A stretch of 64,000 nucleotides of DNA from Natrinema salsiterrestre. Lineage in GTDB: Archaea; Halobacteriota; Halobacteria; Halobacteriales; Natrialbaceae. The stretch's first letter is position 1; every line of letters starts with the position of its first letter. The notes beneath the pieces were generated by a model. It worked only from the letters and a program-made list of their open reading frames with translations. It was not told the origin of the DNA and did no database searches. Position numbers and translations under genes: made by a program. Shown in pieces: positions 1 to 8,593 of the stretch. The stretch covers positions 62,001 to 126,000 of the forward strand of contig NZ_JAMQOT010000005.1 of assembly GCF_029502005.1 (NCBI RefSeq), in the 5' to 3' direction.

Positions 1-71
1 TCGTCGTACAGCGGGGCCAGCGCGCCGACGTTCGTGCTGTCAGCGCCGACGCCGGCGAGAACGACAGTCAT
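1..71 (-). CDS. Partial hypothetical protein (N-terminus only)
   Basis: Only the first 23 or so codons are inside the window. The reading frame runs leftward from an ATG at 71 and begins MTVVLAGVGADSTN, followed by GALAPLYDD, with no stop before the edge. The GVGAD start resembles the first strand of a nucleotide-binding or nucleotide-modification fold, but too little is visible to assign a family. The next gene on the same strand ends at 146, so the two could be co-transcribed. Confidence 0.55.
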   Translation of the reverse strand, partial: MTVVLAGVGADSTNVGALAPLYD

Positions 72-145
72 GGGAGTATTCGTATCCCGAGATGGGATCG
101 AGGCGGCGATAAAACCGCTGGTCGGCGGCCAGCGGGGACGGTCCG

Positions 146-406
146 TCAGCGATCGGTCGATCGAGCGGCGTAGTAGAGGGGGAGAGCGAGGATCAGAAAG
201 ACCGACCCCATCGCGACGATGCCGATCCAGACCGTCGACAGCCAGCGTTCGGGAAACACCCCGGCGATCTCGAGGACCCAGAGGAGACTGTAGACGCCTG
301 CGACGAGGACGATCGCGAGGTACGCCCGCAGGAGCCAGCCGACGACGCGATATAGCGTCGTCTTCGTGACCGACGGCGGGAGCGACTCCTCGAAGCGGCC
401 GATCAT
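146..406 (-). CDS. Small two-helix membrane protein, unknown function
   Basis: An 86-residue protein beginning MIGRFEESLP. The longer upstream frame is antisense to the neighbouring MBL gene, so the ATG at 406 is preferred. Two hydrophobic stretches are visible, at about residues 22-47 (around LLRAYLAIVLVAGVYSLLWVL) and 58-80 (around TVWIGIVAMGSVFLILALPLYY). They are joined by a short polar loop and the protein ends in a charged ARSTDR tail. This predicts a small integral membrane protein with both ends probably cytoplasmic. I recognise no family. It is divergent from the MBL hydrolase that starts at 584. Confidence 0.7.
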   Translation of the reverse strand: MIGRFEESLPPSVTKTTLYRVVGWLLRAYLAIVLVAGVYSLLWVLEIAGVFPERWLSTVWIGIVAMGSVFLILALPLYYAARSTDR

Positions 407-583
407 CCCCTCACCGTCGGATCGGCGACGTGCGATTCCATCGAAACGATATCGGAGATGATGGTTCCATTCGCTTGAATCTTTGTGCCGGCTCGAGGCG
501 TCCCGATCGCCCGTCGACGAGCGGGCGGAGCGGCGACGACGGCGAGCACTACCCTTATCGGGGAGGCCGTTCCAGAGCCGCGT

Positions 584-1318
584 ATGCGTGTTACCTTTCT
601 CGGAACGGGCAGCGCGATGCCCACGGGCGAACGCTATCAGGCGGGAATCCTCGTTCAGGACGACGGGCGAACGCTGCTGGTCGACTGCGGTGCCGGCGCG
701 CTGCAGCGGCTCCAGCAATCGGGCGTCGGCTACGAGAACGTCTCGACCGTCCTCCTCACCCACCACCACCTCGACCACGTCTCCGACCTGTTGCCGCTGA
801 TGAAGGCCCGCTGGCTCGCCGGGGAGGAGCACCTCGAGATCGTCGGCCCGCAGGGGACCAAGGCGCTGGTCGACGACCTGCTCGGGGTCTACGAGTACAT
901 GCGTGACAAACTCGAGCTCCAGGTTCGGGAGGTCGTCGCCGGCGAGTTTTCCGTGGCGGGGTTCGACGTCTCGGCCTACGAGACGCGTCACTCGGTGCCG
1001 TGTCTGGCCTACCGGTTCGACGACCGCTTCACGTTCAGCGGCGACAGCGAGGCCTTCGCCGGGCTCGCGAACTTCGCGGAGGGGTCGGCGATCCTCGCTC
1101 ACGACTGTTCGTTCCCCGACGACGTGGACGTCTCGAACCACCCGACGCCGGAGTCCCTCGGGCGAGAGCTGGCGGGCCGGGAGATCGGCCGCGTCTACCT
1201 GACTCACCTCTATCCCCACACCGAGGGTCGCCACGACGAGATGCTCGAGTCGATCGCCACCCGCTACGACGGGGACGTCCGATTCGCCGAGGATCTCACG
1301 ACGGTTTCCATCGAGTGA
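584..1318 (+). CDS. MBL-fold metallo-hydrolase, RNase Z-like
   Basis: A 244-residue protein that starts MRVTFLGTGSAMPTGER at the ATG at 584. The frame stays open upstream to 485, but that part is arginine-rich and not protein-like. The start is the RNase Z/arylsulfatase-type FLGTG strand of the metallo-beta-lactamase fold. The HHHLDH zinc motif lies near residue 66, an aspartate and further histidine ligands sit in FSGDSEA and AHDCSF, and a late THLYPH motif completes the metal site. Proteins of this type hydrolyse phosphodiester or ester bonds. Compared with tRNase Z it is short (about 307 residues is usual) and I see no exosite arm, so a generic hydrolase is the safer call. Confidence 0.85.
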   Translation: MRVTFLGTGSAMPTGERYQAGILVQDDGRTLLVDCGAGALQRLQQSGVGYENVSTVLLTHHHLDHVSDLLPLMKARWLAGEEHLEIVGPQGTKALVDDLLGVYEYMRDKLELQVREVVAGEFSVAGFDVSAYETRHSVPCLAYRFDDRFTFSGDSEAFAGLANFAEGSAILAHDCSFPDDVDVSNHPTPESLGRELAGREIGRVYLTHLYPHTEGRHDEMLESIATRYDGDVRFAEDLTTVSIE

Positions 1319-1472
1319 CCGAGAACTGACCGCCCACGGACCTCGGTGTGAGTTATCGTCGACAAACGGACGACGGAACGGTGGAAGCCAGTTCGAGACC
1401 GGGTACCGGTCGTCTCCACCGCCCTGAAAATCGGTGAGACGGAGCGGGCAGACATATCCGCGGCCGTGAAAT

Positions 1473-1497
1473 TGTTGTTAGTATTCGACTAACAACA
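1473..1497. promoter_or_regulatory. Perfect 10-bp inverted repeat, probable operator of the RND/TrmB operon
   Basis: The arms TGTTGTTAGT (1473-1482) and ACTAACAACA (1488-1497) are perfect reverse complements separated by ATTCG. A TATA-like TATATG follows at once at 1500-1505, and the GTG start of the exporter is at 1573. A further 12-bp palindrome, CGAATGCATTCG, lies at 1532-1543 in the expected leader. The geometry fits a dimeric repressor blocking the promoter. The TrmB-family regulator encoded at the end of the operon is the obvious candidate, but that is inference. Confidence 0.6.
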
Positions 1498-1572
1498 GGT
1501 ATATGTTCCCACGTTTACGAGAAGAGTACAACGAATGCATTCGACGATCAGACCGGTGGACGGTGATCGACG

Positions 1573-4500
1573 GTGAGCCTTCCAGAGCGCATCGCGGACG
1601 TGGTCACGACGCACTCGGCGATCGTCCTCGTCGCACTCCTGTTGACGACGGCGGTGGTCGGCGCGGGAGCGCCGATGGTCGACGACGAGTCGTCCCTCGA
1701 CCAGTACGAGAGCGACTCGCCCGAAGGGGACGCCCTCGAGTACGCACAGGAGAACTTCTCGTCCGACGACCGAGAGAACACGACGACGGTACAGGTGATC
1801 GTCAGGGGCGACGACGTCCTCGCGAAGGAGTCGTTGCGCTCCTCGCTCGAGTTCCAGCAGACGATCCGCGAGAACGAGTCGATAAACGCGACGCTGGTCG
1901 ACGAGGAGCCGATCGTCGGCGTCGAGAACCTCGTGGCGACGACCGCGATCCGCGAAGAGCAGGCCGACGAACTCGCCGACCGCGGGGCCGAACTCGAGGC
2001 CCGCAGCGCTGAGCTCAACGAGACCGCGGCCGCCCTCGAGTCGTCGCTGAACGAAACTGTCGCGCTCGAGACGGAGTACAGCGAGCTCAACGCCTCCTAC
2101 GAGGCCGGCGAGGTCTCCGAGGAGGAGTACGAGCAGCGTTCGGCCGAACTCGAGGCCGAGTTCGACCGCGTCTCCGAGAACGCCACGGCCGAACTGGACG
2201 ACGAACAGGCGGCCCGATTCGCCGACGCGATGACGAACGCGCGGGGGATTCAGTCCGAAATCGTCGCCCTCGAGCGATCGTACGCGGCCGGTGAGATCTC
2301 CGAGGAGGAATACGAGTCCCGCTCCGAGGAGCTCGAGGGACAACTCGAGGACGTCTACGTACAGGGGACGGAAGGCGTTCTCGAGGAGGAGTTCGCGCAA
2401 CTCGAGGCCGACAGCGAACGGCTCGCGGAGGACCGCGAAGAACTCGAGTCGGCCGGGCAGCCGCCCCTCGACGAACAGATCGACGCGCTCGAGTCGATGA
2501 ACGAGTCGGAGTACGAGGAGACGCTCACGAGCGTGCTCTCGGAAGACGGCGGTCAGGGCGGTGCCATGGCACTGCGCCTGATGCCGACGTCCTACGATCC
2601 GGGCACGACGGAGGCCGATGCGCGGATGCTGTTCGTCGTCCAGTCGACCGAGAACGGCGATTTCCAGGGCCCGGGATCGGTCGACGAGACGATCAGCGAG
2701 AGCCAACTCGAGTTGCGGGACCTCGCGGACGCGAACGACCAGGAAATGGTCGTCTTCGGCTCGGGTATCATCACCGACGAGATCGACCGCTCGATGAGCG
2801 ACAGTCTGGCGATCGTCTCGCCGCTCGCCCTGCTGTTCGTCGTCGTCGCGCTATTGATCGCCTACCGCGACCCGCTCGACATCGGTCTCGGCATCGCCGG
2901 GATTTTCGCGGTGCTGCTCTGGACGTTCGGCTTCATGGGCTGGGCGGGAATCTCCTTCAACCAGATGTTCGTCGCCATCCCGGTGCTCCTGATCGGGCTC
3001 TCGATCGACTACGCGATCCACGTCTTCATGCGCCACCGGGAGCAACGCGAGGCGGGCGTCTCGGACGCCGGGAGCGGATCGGGGGCTCGCGGGGACGTGC
3101 CGACGGACGTGCGCGGTTCCATGTCCGTCGCACTGGCGGGCGTCGGCGTCGCGCTCGTCTGGGTGACGGCGACCACCGTCATCGGCTTCCTCTCGAACCT
3201 CGTCAGCCCGATCGCTCCGATCCGGGACTTCGGTATCGTGAGCGCGTTCGGCATCCTCGCCGCGATGATCGTCTTCGGCGCGATGATTCCCGCGGCGAAA
3301 GTCGAACTCGACGCGCGACTCGAGGACCGCGGGATCGACCGCCACAAGCGAGCGTTCGGGACCGGTGGCGGCCGACTCGCCGACGCGCTCTCGGTCGGCG
3401 CGATCATCGCCCGGAAGGCGCCGCTCGTCCTCCTCCTCGTCACGCTCGTCGTGACCGCAGGGGGCGTCTACGGCGCGACCCAGGTCGACACCAGCTTCGA
3501 TCAGAACGACTTCATCGCGGACAGCCCGCCGGCCTGGACGAACGACCTCCCCGAGCCGTTCGAGCCCGGCGAGTACAGCGCGAAGTCCGACCTCGAGTAC
3601 GTCAACCAGAACTTCCAGCGCCAGGACTCGCAGGCCCAACTGCTCGTCAGGGGTGCGGTGAGCGACGACGAGACGCTCGATCGGGTGGCCGCTGCGCAGG
3701 ACGACGCCGCGAACAGCTCCGTCGCCTTCGAGCTGGCGAGCGGCGAGGCCGACGTCCGCAGTCCGCTGTCGGTGATGGAAGACGTCGCTGCCGAAAACGA
3801 GTCGTTCAACGAATCGTTCCACGCTGCGGACACCGACGGCGACGGGGTTCCCGACGAGAACGTCGAATCGCTGTACGACGACCTCTACGAGACCGACTCC
3901 GAAGCCGCGAGCGACGTGCTCTACCGCAGCGACGGCGAGTACGAGGCCGCCCGACTGGTCGTGTCGATCGAGGGCGACGCCTCGAGCAGCGAGACGACCG
4001 AGGGAATGCGCGAGATCGCCGCTGACTTCGCCGACGGCGACGACCGCTGGTCCGTGATCGCGACCGGCGATCCGATCGTCAGCTACGTCGTCGAACAGGA
4101 CCTGCTGGACACGGTCCTCGAGAGCCTGCTGATAACGCTCGTGGCCTGTCTCGCCTTCCTGACGATCGCCTACTGGCTGACCGGAAACAGCGCGACGCTG
4201 GGTATCGTGACCCTGCTCCCGGTCGCGCTCGCGGTCAGCTGGATCCTCGGGACGATGTACCTGATCGGGATGCCGTTCAACGTCCTCACGGGGATGATCA
4301 CCAGCCTGACCATCGGGCTCGGCGTCGCCTACAGCATCCACGTCAGCGCCCGCTACACGCTCGAGCTCGAGCGGCAGGGCTCCGTCTGGGACGCGATGGA
4401 GACGACGGTCACGGGGACCGGCGGCGCGTTGCTCGGCAGCGCGGCGACCACCGTCGGCGGGTTCGGCGTCCTCGCGTTCGCGATCTTGCCCGTGCTCGAG

Positions 4501-4689
4501 CAGTTCGGGATCATCACCGCGCTGACGATCGTCTACGCGTTCCTCGCGAGCGTGCTGGTCTTGCCGACCCTGCTCGTGCTCTGGACGCGGTACTTCGGCC
4601 CGGACGTGCCCTTCGAGTCGCCCTCGCCCGCGAGCCCGCAACCCGCGAGCGACGGCGGCCACCGCGAGGACGGAGGTGACGACGAGTGA
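1573..4689 (+). CDS. RND superfamily (MMPL-type) exporter with periplasm-side coiled coil
   Basis: A 1038-residue membrane protein with a GTG start. One helix (about residues 15-35) is followed by a large external domain, then a five- or six-helix bundle from about residue 411. The same pattern repeats in the second half, which is the two-fold RND/MMPL architecture. The first bundle carries GLSIDYAIH near residue 475 (the proton-relay GxxxDY motif). The matching site in the second half reads GLGVAYSIH and lacks the aspartate. The first external domain contains a highly acidic coiled coil at about 130-300, with two SHOCT-like repeats starting SYEAGE (175) and SYAAGE (236). The protein probably exports a lipid or hydrophobic compound using the ion gradient; the substrate is unknown. 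It overlaps the downstream regulator by 4 nt. Confidence 0.9.
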   Translation: MSLPERIADVVTTHSAIVLVALLLTTAVVGAGAPMVDDESSLDQYESDSPEGDALEYAQENFSSDDRENTTTVQVIVRGDDVLAKESLRSSLEFQQTIRENESINATLVDEEPIVGVENLVATTAIREEQADELADRGAELEARSAELNETAAALESSLNETVALETEYSELNASYEAGEVSEEEYEQRSAELEAEFDRVSENATAELDDEQAARFADAMTNARGIQSEIVALERSYAAGEISEEEYESRSEELEGQLEDVYVQGTEGVLEEEFAQLEADSERLAEDREELESAGQPPLDEQIDALESMNESEYEETLTSVLSEDGGQGGAMALRLMPTSYDPGTTEADARMLFVVQSTENGDFQGPGSVDETISESQLELRDLADANDQEMVVFGSGIITDEIDRSMSDSLAIVSPLALLFVVVALLIAYRDPLDIGLGIAGIFAVLLWTFGFMGWAGISFNQMFVAIPVLLIGLSIDYAIHVFMRHREQREAGVSDAGSGSGARGDVPTDVRGSMSVALAGVGVALVWVTATTVIGFLSNLVSPIAPIRDFGIVSAFGILAAMIVFGAMIPAAKVELDARLEDRGIDRHKRAFGTGGGRLADALSVGAIIARKAPLVLLLVTLVVTAGGVYGATQVDTSFDQNDFIADSPPAWTNDLPEPFEPGEYSAKSDLEYVNQNFQRQDSQAQLLVRGAVSDDETLDRVAAAQDDAANSSVAFELASGEADVRSPLSVMEDVAAENESFNESFHAADTDGDGVPDENVESLYDDLYETDSEAASDVLYRSDGEYEAARLVVSIEGDASSSETTEGMREIAADFADGDDRWSVIATGDPIVSYVVEQDLLDTVLESLLITLVACLAFLTIAYWLTGNSATLGIVTLLPVALAVSWILGTMYLIGMPFNVLTGMITSLTIGLGVAYSIHVSARYTLELERQGSVWDAMETTVTGTGGALLGSAATTVGGFGVLAFAILPVLEQFGIITALTIVYAFLASVLVLPTLLVLWTRYFGPDVPFESPSPASPQPASDGGHREDGGDDE

Positions 4690-5447
4690 GTGCCGACGAA
4701 GCCGACGCCCTCGAGGCCTTCGAGCGGCTCGGGCTCACGAGTTACGAGGCGAAGGTGTTCATCGGCCTCCACCGCATCGGGTCCGGGACCGCCCGGGACG
4801 TGGCCCGAGTCGTCGACGTCCCGCGCTCGCAGGTCTACGGCGTCGCCGAGAGCCTCGGCGAGCGGGGGCTGCTCGAGGTCCAGCAGTCGAACCCGATCCG
4901 CTACCGGCCCGTGAGCGTCGACGAGGCCCGGGAAATCCTCCGCGATCGGTTCGAGGCGGAGCAAGAGCGGGCGTTCGAGTACGTCGAGGACGTCGTCGAG
5001 GAACCCACCGTCGAGGAGGAACTGGAGGATATCTGGACGGTTCGCGGGAGCGGCCGCGTCGAGGACCGCATCGTCGACCTCGTCGCCAACGCGGAGGACC
5101 GCGTCGTCTTCGTCGTCCGGTTGCCGGAACTACTCACCGAAGAGATCGGCGCAGCGCTCGAGGAACGGGCCGCGTCGGGCGTCGACGCGTTCGCCGTCAG
5201 CAGCACAGTACCGGTCCGCGACCGGCTCGAGCAACTCGCGGACGTCGCCGTGTTCTCGCCGCCGACGCACCGGCGGGACGACGAGCGCTCGGGCCGCATC
5301 GTCATCGCGGACGACGACGCGATCCTGCTCTCCGTCGTCGACGACGACGGGAGCGAGACCGCGATCTGGAGCGCCGGATCGCTGTTCGCTTCGGTCCTGA
5401 TTCAGTTGATCGAGGCGGGCGAGGAGACGCCGTTCGGATCGGCGTAG
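4686..5447 (+). CDS. TrmB-family winged-helix transcriptional regulator
   Basis: A 253-residue protein. Residues 10-85 form a TrmB-type winged helix (LTSYEAKVFIGL, then DVPRSQVYGV as recognition helix and a wing around RGLLEVQ), followed by a short coiled segment (RFEAEQERAFEYV) and a C-terminal effector-like domain. The GTG start at 4686 overlaps the exporter stop as GTGA, with an excellent Shine-Dalgarno octamer GGAGGTGA at 4672-4679, six nt upstream. Translational coupling to the exporter suggests that it controls this operon, probably through the inverted repeat at 1473-1497. The ligand is unknown. Confidence 0.88.
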   Translation: MSADEADALEAFERLGLTSYEAKVFIGLHRIGSGTARDVARVVDVPRSQVYGVAESLGERGLLEVQQSNPIRYRPVSVDEAREILRDRFEAEQERAFEYVEDVVEEPTVEEELEDIWTVRGSGRVEDRIVDLVANAEDRVVFVVRLPELLTEEIGAALEERAASGVDAFAVSSTVPVRDRLEQLADVAVFSPPTHRRDDERSGRIVIADDDAILLSVVDDDGSETAIWSAGSLFASVLIQLIEAGEETPFGSA

Positions 5448-5477
5448 GGTCGCTGCGGACGGTTGTGCTGGGGGCGG

Positions 5478-6545
5478 TCACTCGAGGCGATAGCGCAACA
5501 GCGCCGCGATCCCGCCGAGGTTCGACAGCTGCTGGCCGGGCGGGAACTCGCTCGAGAAGACCGTCACGTCGCCGCCCTTCTGCTCCGTCGTGCGGACGAT
5601 CTCGTCGACGCTGACGGCCCACTCCCCGTCCGGGCCGCGTTCCTTCTGCAAGCGATCGTCGAGCACGAGCAGGCGCTCGATCGCGCCGAACTCGGCGGCC
5701 TTCTTCACCTGTTCGGGGCCGTACGCCGCCTTCGCGCCCTCCGCGATCCGCCGGGTGAGGTCGTCGATGTACTCGGCCTCGCTCTCGATGCGGGTCTCCT
5801 CCTGAACGTCCGCGACGGCCCCGCGCTTGAGCACCTCGTGGACGCCGCGGTCGCCGACGGCCGCCGTGTCGACCATCGTGATCTGCTCGGCGACCTCGGG
5901 CTCGTTGTTCTCGAGGTGCTTGTAGGCGTCCTGCTTCGTGAAGCCGGGGCCGGCGAGGATGATCGCATCGACGTCGAGCCGTTTGAGGACCGTCGCGAGC
6001 TCTTCGAACAGCTCCGAGCGCCCGCGGGCGTACTCGCCTTTGCCGGTCGTGCCGGTGATCGTCGCCCGCTCCTCGGTGCCGTACTGGGCGACGGTGTGGA
6101 CGTGGGCCTGTCCCTCCTCGACGGTCGCGATCGCGACGTCCGGGTTCTCCGTGGCCTCTTCGGCTTCCTCGAGGCGGGCCGTCTGATCGGGCTTGAACCG
6201 CTTCTCGATCGAGATCTCCTCGCGTTCCTCCACGTTGAGCGTGTGGTGAAACCCGAGCTGGTCCTCGCGCGAGCAGGCGACGATCTCGCCGCCGACTCGC
6301 AGCCGATTGGCGAACTTGTGGAACTCGATGTCGTCGACGGCGATGGCGACCCACATGGGCTCGCGCTCGCCGCCCGTGTCCCGCATCTGGTCGTCGTTGC
6401 GCTGGATGCGCCGTGTCGTATCGCCCGCGACGCGGTCGCCGGGCTCGAGGACGTACTGCAGGTGCCAGAGGTCGTCGACGCTCTCGGGGACGACAGTGAC
6501 CCGTTCGCGCCCGCCCTCGACCTGCTCCCGGTCTTTGATCTGCAT
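5478..6545 (-). CDS. pelA: Pelota (Dom34), ribosome rescue / mRNA surveillance factor
   Basis: A 355-residue protein starting [12 protein letters not shown] at the ATG at 6545. An upstream in-frame extension to 6635 is not conserved-looking. It shows the pelota three-domain layout: an N-terminal Sm-like domain with [12 protein letters not shown] and the VAGDTTRRI signature, a central eRF1-like domain with [11 protein letters not shown], and a C-terminal domain with [12 protein letters not shown] and an ending around [11 protein letters not shown]. Archaeal pelota binds the empty A site of stalled ribosomes together with aEF1A and splits them with ABCE1. It converges with the upstream TrmB gene. 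A second stalled-ribosome factor, RqcH, lies 2 kb to the right on the same strand. Confidence 0.96.
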   Translation of the reverse strand: MQIKDREQVEGGRERVTVVPESVDDLWHLQYVLEPGDRVAGDTTRRIQRNDDQMRDTGGEREPMWVAIAVDDIEFHKFANRLRVGGEIVACSREDQLGFHHTLNVEEREEISIEKRFKPDQTARLEEAEEATENPDVAIATVEEGQAHVHTVAQYGTEERATITGTTGKGEYARGRSELFEELATVLKRLDVDAIILAGPGFTKQDAYKHLENNEPEVAEQITMVDTAAVGDRGVHEVLKRGAVADVQEETRIESEAEYIDDLTRRIAEGAKAAYGPEQVKKAAEFGAIERLLVLDDRLQKERGPDGEWAVSVDEIVRTTEQKGGDVTVFSSEFPPGQQLSNLGGIAALLRYRLE

Positions 6546-6652
6546 GGGCGGTCGTTCGCGGGGTGGCGGTAAGTGGACTGCGATCGGTACATGTCGCGGG
6601 GATCGAGATTCGCGACCTTTGTCAACAATCATCATAGTTAGGGACTGAGGGT

Positions 6653-7297
6653 ATGACCGCTGCGAACCTCCGTACGAGTATGAACCTCGGATACATCTCC
6701 CAGTTCGAAGACTTCGGCACGCGGTCGCTCGCGACCCACGCTATCATGGCGCTGACGTTTGCCGGTGCGGTCGTGACGGGACTGTTCGTCGGCGGCGATA
6801 TCGGCCTCGTCTCCTTCGTCGCGTTCCTCAACTTCACCGCCGGCGTCTGGGTCGCTCAGTCGATCCACTCTCTCGGGAACGCACGGACCGACGACTCGTA
6901 CAACGGAATCCTGTCCGTATTGTCGGATACGACCGGCGAGAAGGAGTTCCACGGGCTCGATACCGGGCGACTCGCCCGACTGCTCACGCTGATCGCGGCC
7001 GTCACGGCGGTCTCGCTGCTGGTCTCCGGACAGGTCCTCTCGGGCGCGGTGGCTTCGATCGGTGCCGTCGCGATCGGTGCCGTCGCCCTCGTGACCGCGA
7101 TGGTCGGCTTCCTGATCGCGATGGGATCGGCGTACGATGCGTCCGAACGCCGGACCGATCGTCGCGTCGAAGGCGACGGCGCCCGCATCGAACGGGATCA
7201 GCCCGACCGACCGACGACCGAGTTCGACGACGCTTCCGACATCCGCATCTCGATTCACGAGATGCACATGGACGACTCGCCAGCCAAACATCGGTAG
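6653..7297 (+). CDS. Integral membrane protein, unknown function
   Basis: A 214-residue protein. An N-terminal polar segment is followed by two close hydrophobic helices (about 28-50 and 53-73), a polar loop, two more (about 105-125 and 128-160), and a hydrophilic acidic tail of about 55 residues ending in [10 protein letters not shown]. This gives four predicted helices with a cytoplasmic tail. ATG codons at 6653 and 6680 are both possible starts; the first is preferred because it lies about 15-20 nt downstream of an AT-rich promoter-like stretch (CATAGTTA). It is divergent from pelota. I recognise no family. Confidence 0.75.
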   Translation: MTAANLRTSMNLGYISQFEDFGTRSLATHAIMALTFAGAVVTGLFVGGDIGLVSFVAFLNFTAGVWVAQSIHSLGNARTDDSYNGILSVLSDTTGEKEFHGLDTGRLARLLTLIAAVTAVSLLVSGQVLSGAVASIGAVAIGAVALVTAMVGFLIAMGSAYDASERRTDRRVEGDGARIERDQPDRPTTEFDDASDIRISIHEMHMDDSPAKHR

Positions 7298-7362
7298 CGA
7301 CGCCTCTCGGAATCCGGTTCGCTCTTTACTCGAGCTGTCGTCGCCCGAATCCTCGGCCGTCG

Positions 7363-7737
7363 TCAGGAGAGTTCCGCAGTGACGTCGGTCGAGGAGATCA
7401 TCCCGACGTAGTCGTCCTTCTCGACGACCGGCAGGTGGCCGATGCCGAGACCGGTCATCATCGCGGCGATCTCTTCGAGGTAGAGGTCCGGCGGCACGGT
7501 CTCGACGGACTCCGTCATCACCTCGCTGACCTGCACGTCGGTCGGGTCACGGCCCTCGGCGGCCACATCCACGAGGTCGGTGCTGGTGATGATCGACGGT
7601 GGATCCGTCGTCACGACTAGCGCGGTGATCTCCTCGTCGCGCATCACCGTCGCGGCCTCCTGAATCGTCGCCGTCTTCGAAACTGTCTCCAGCGGCGTCG
7701 ACATCACGTCCTCGACGCGGGTGCTGTTTGGTGACAT
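7363..7737 (-). CDS. CBS-domain pair protein
   Basis: A 124-residue protein beginning MSPNSTRVEDVM. It consists of two CBS motifs: the first around VMSTPLETVSKTATIQEAA to TSTDLVDV, and the second around VMTESVETVPPDLYLEE to SSTDVTAEL, each ending in the adenosine-binding (S/T)xxD pattern. Stand-alone CBS pairs bind AMP, ATP or SAM and act as sensors or partners for other enzymes. The ATG at 7737 is used rather than an upstream GTG at 7764 because the conserved part starts immediately. The partner protein cannot be inferred from the neighbours. Confidence 0.9.
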   Translation of the reverse strand: MSPNSTRVEDVMSTPLETVSKTATIQEAATVMRDEEITALVVTTDPPSIITSTDLVDVAAEGRDPTDVQVSEVMTESVETVPPDLYLEEIAAMMTGLGIGHLPVVEKDDYVGMISSTDVTAELS

Positions 7738-7821
7738 ACGCACTGATACAGCGACGACCACCATGGGTTTTGCCCTCTCTCTGCCGTCCGAAACGGCGGG
7801 CGGACCGTCGTCGATCCGGCG

Positions 7822-8115
7822 TCAGTCTCGGAGACCTTCGATCTTCTCCTTCGCTTTCTCGAGGCCGGACTCGAACGTGTCTTCGATCTCCTCGACTGAA
7901 CGTTCGACGTAGTGGACGCGCTGGCGGGGGACTCGGCGGACGACGTCGTTCCCGTCGTCGTCGGTACCGTACGCGAACAGCCAGTGGTCCTGAAAGTAAG
8001 CGATCCGGTCGTTGTCGACGGTGACTCGCTCGACGTCTTCCTCCGGCGTCCGGTAAACGACGGTCGCAGTGCCCAGTTCCGGCTCGGTCTCCGTGTCTGT
8101 ATCGATATCTACCAT
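7822..8115 (-). CDS. Conserved haloarchaeal protein, unknown function
   Basis: A 97-residue acidic soluble protein starting MVDIDTDTETEP at the ATG at 8115 (a GTG at 8130 adds five residues). It has a beta-rich middle (TATVVYRTPEEDVERV, DHWLFAYGT, VVRRVPRQRVHYV) followed by an amphipathic helix ending LEKAKEKIEGLRD. The pattern looks like a small single-domain fold with a C-terminal helix. I do not recognise it. It lies 84 bp upstream of the CBS gene on the same strand. Confidence 0.75.
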   Translation of the reverse strand: MVDIDTDTETEPELGTATVVYRTPEEDVERVTVDNDRIAYFQDHWLFAYGTDDDGNDVVRRVPRQRVHYVERSVEEIEDTFESGLEKAKEKIEGLRD

Positions 8116-8224
8116 GGACGGGTCGTCCACCGTCGCGCGTGTAGTCGTGGGCCCGGTAGTCGCAGCCTTCGCTCGAGACCCGAGCCGAGAAACGGCGTCC
8201 CGGAGAAACGAGTGCTACCGTCCG

Positions 8225-8476
8225 TCACCCGGACTCGGAGCCGCGCCGCGAATCGGGTCGGTCCTCCGCGTCGGCGTCGCGATCGCCCTCGTCGTCGGTC
8301 GGCGTCGGCTCGGCGCTCTCCGCCTGATACGGTTGCGTTCCGGGACCGAACGTCAGGAATACGACGACACCGATTATGAGCACGATCGCGACGACGAGGA
8401 CCATGCCGATGACGTCCGTCGCGTCGATTCCGCCGCCGAGGACGGCGGGGTGGAGTGTCTCGAGTGGGAGGGACAT
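8225..8476 (-). CDS. Small single-helix membrane protein
   Basis: An 83-residue protein: a short N-terminus, one strongly hydrophobic helix (about residues 22-43, VIGMVLVVAIVLIIGVVVFL), then a very acidic disordered tail (TDDEGDRDADAEDRPD). This predicts an N-out, C-in small membrane protein. The ATG at 8476 fits. No family is recognised. It could belong to the same minus-strand set as the two genes to its left, but the 109-bp gap suggests its own transcript end. Confidence 0.65.
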   Translation of the reverse strand: MSLPLETLHPAVLGGGIDATDVIGMVLVVAIVLIIGVVVFLTFGPGTQPYQAESAEPTPTDDEGDRDADAEDRPDSRRGSESG

Positions 8477-8593
8477 CGTCTCCCCTAGTCAGGGCGTACC
8501 GATCAGTGTTGGGCCGTCAATAGCGGGGGTCAGTCGGATCCCCGGCGGGCGAGTCGCGATGACTCGCGACGGTCGAACCGGTCTCCCGTCCGA

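Noticed and set aside
485-583. Longer start for the MBL hydrolase at 485
   Set aside because: The added 33 residues are basic and precede the canonical first strand; the ATG at 584 fits the family start.
2851-4662. 603-codon minus-strand frame antisense to the RND exporter
   Set aside because: It is the usual shadow frame of GC-rich coding DNA; the plus-strand product has clear RND motifs.
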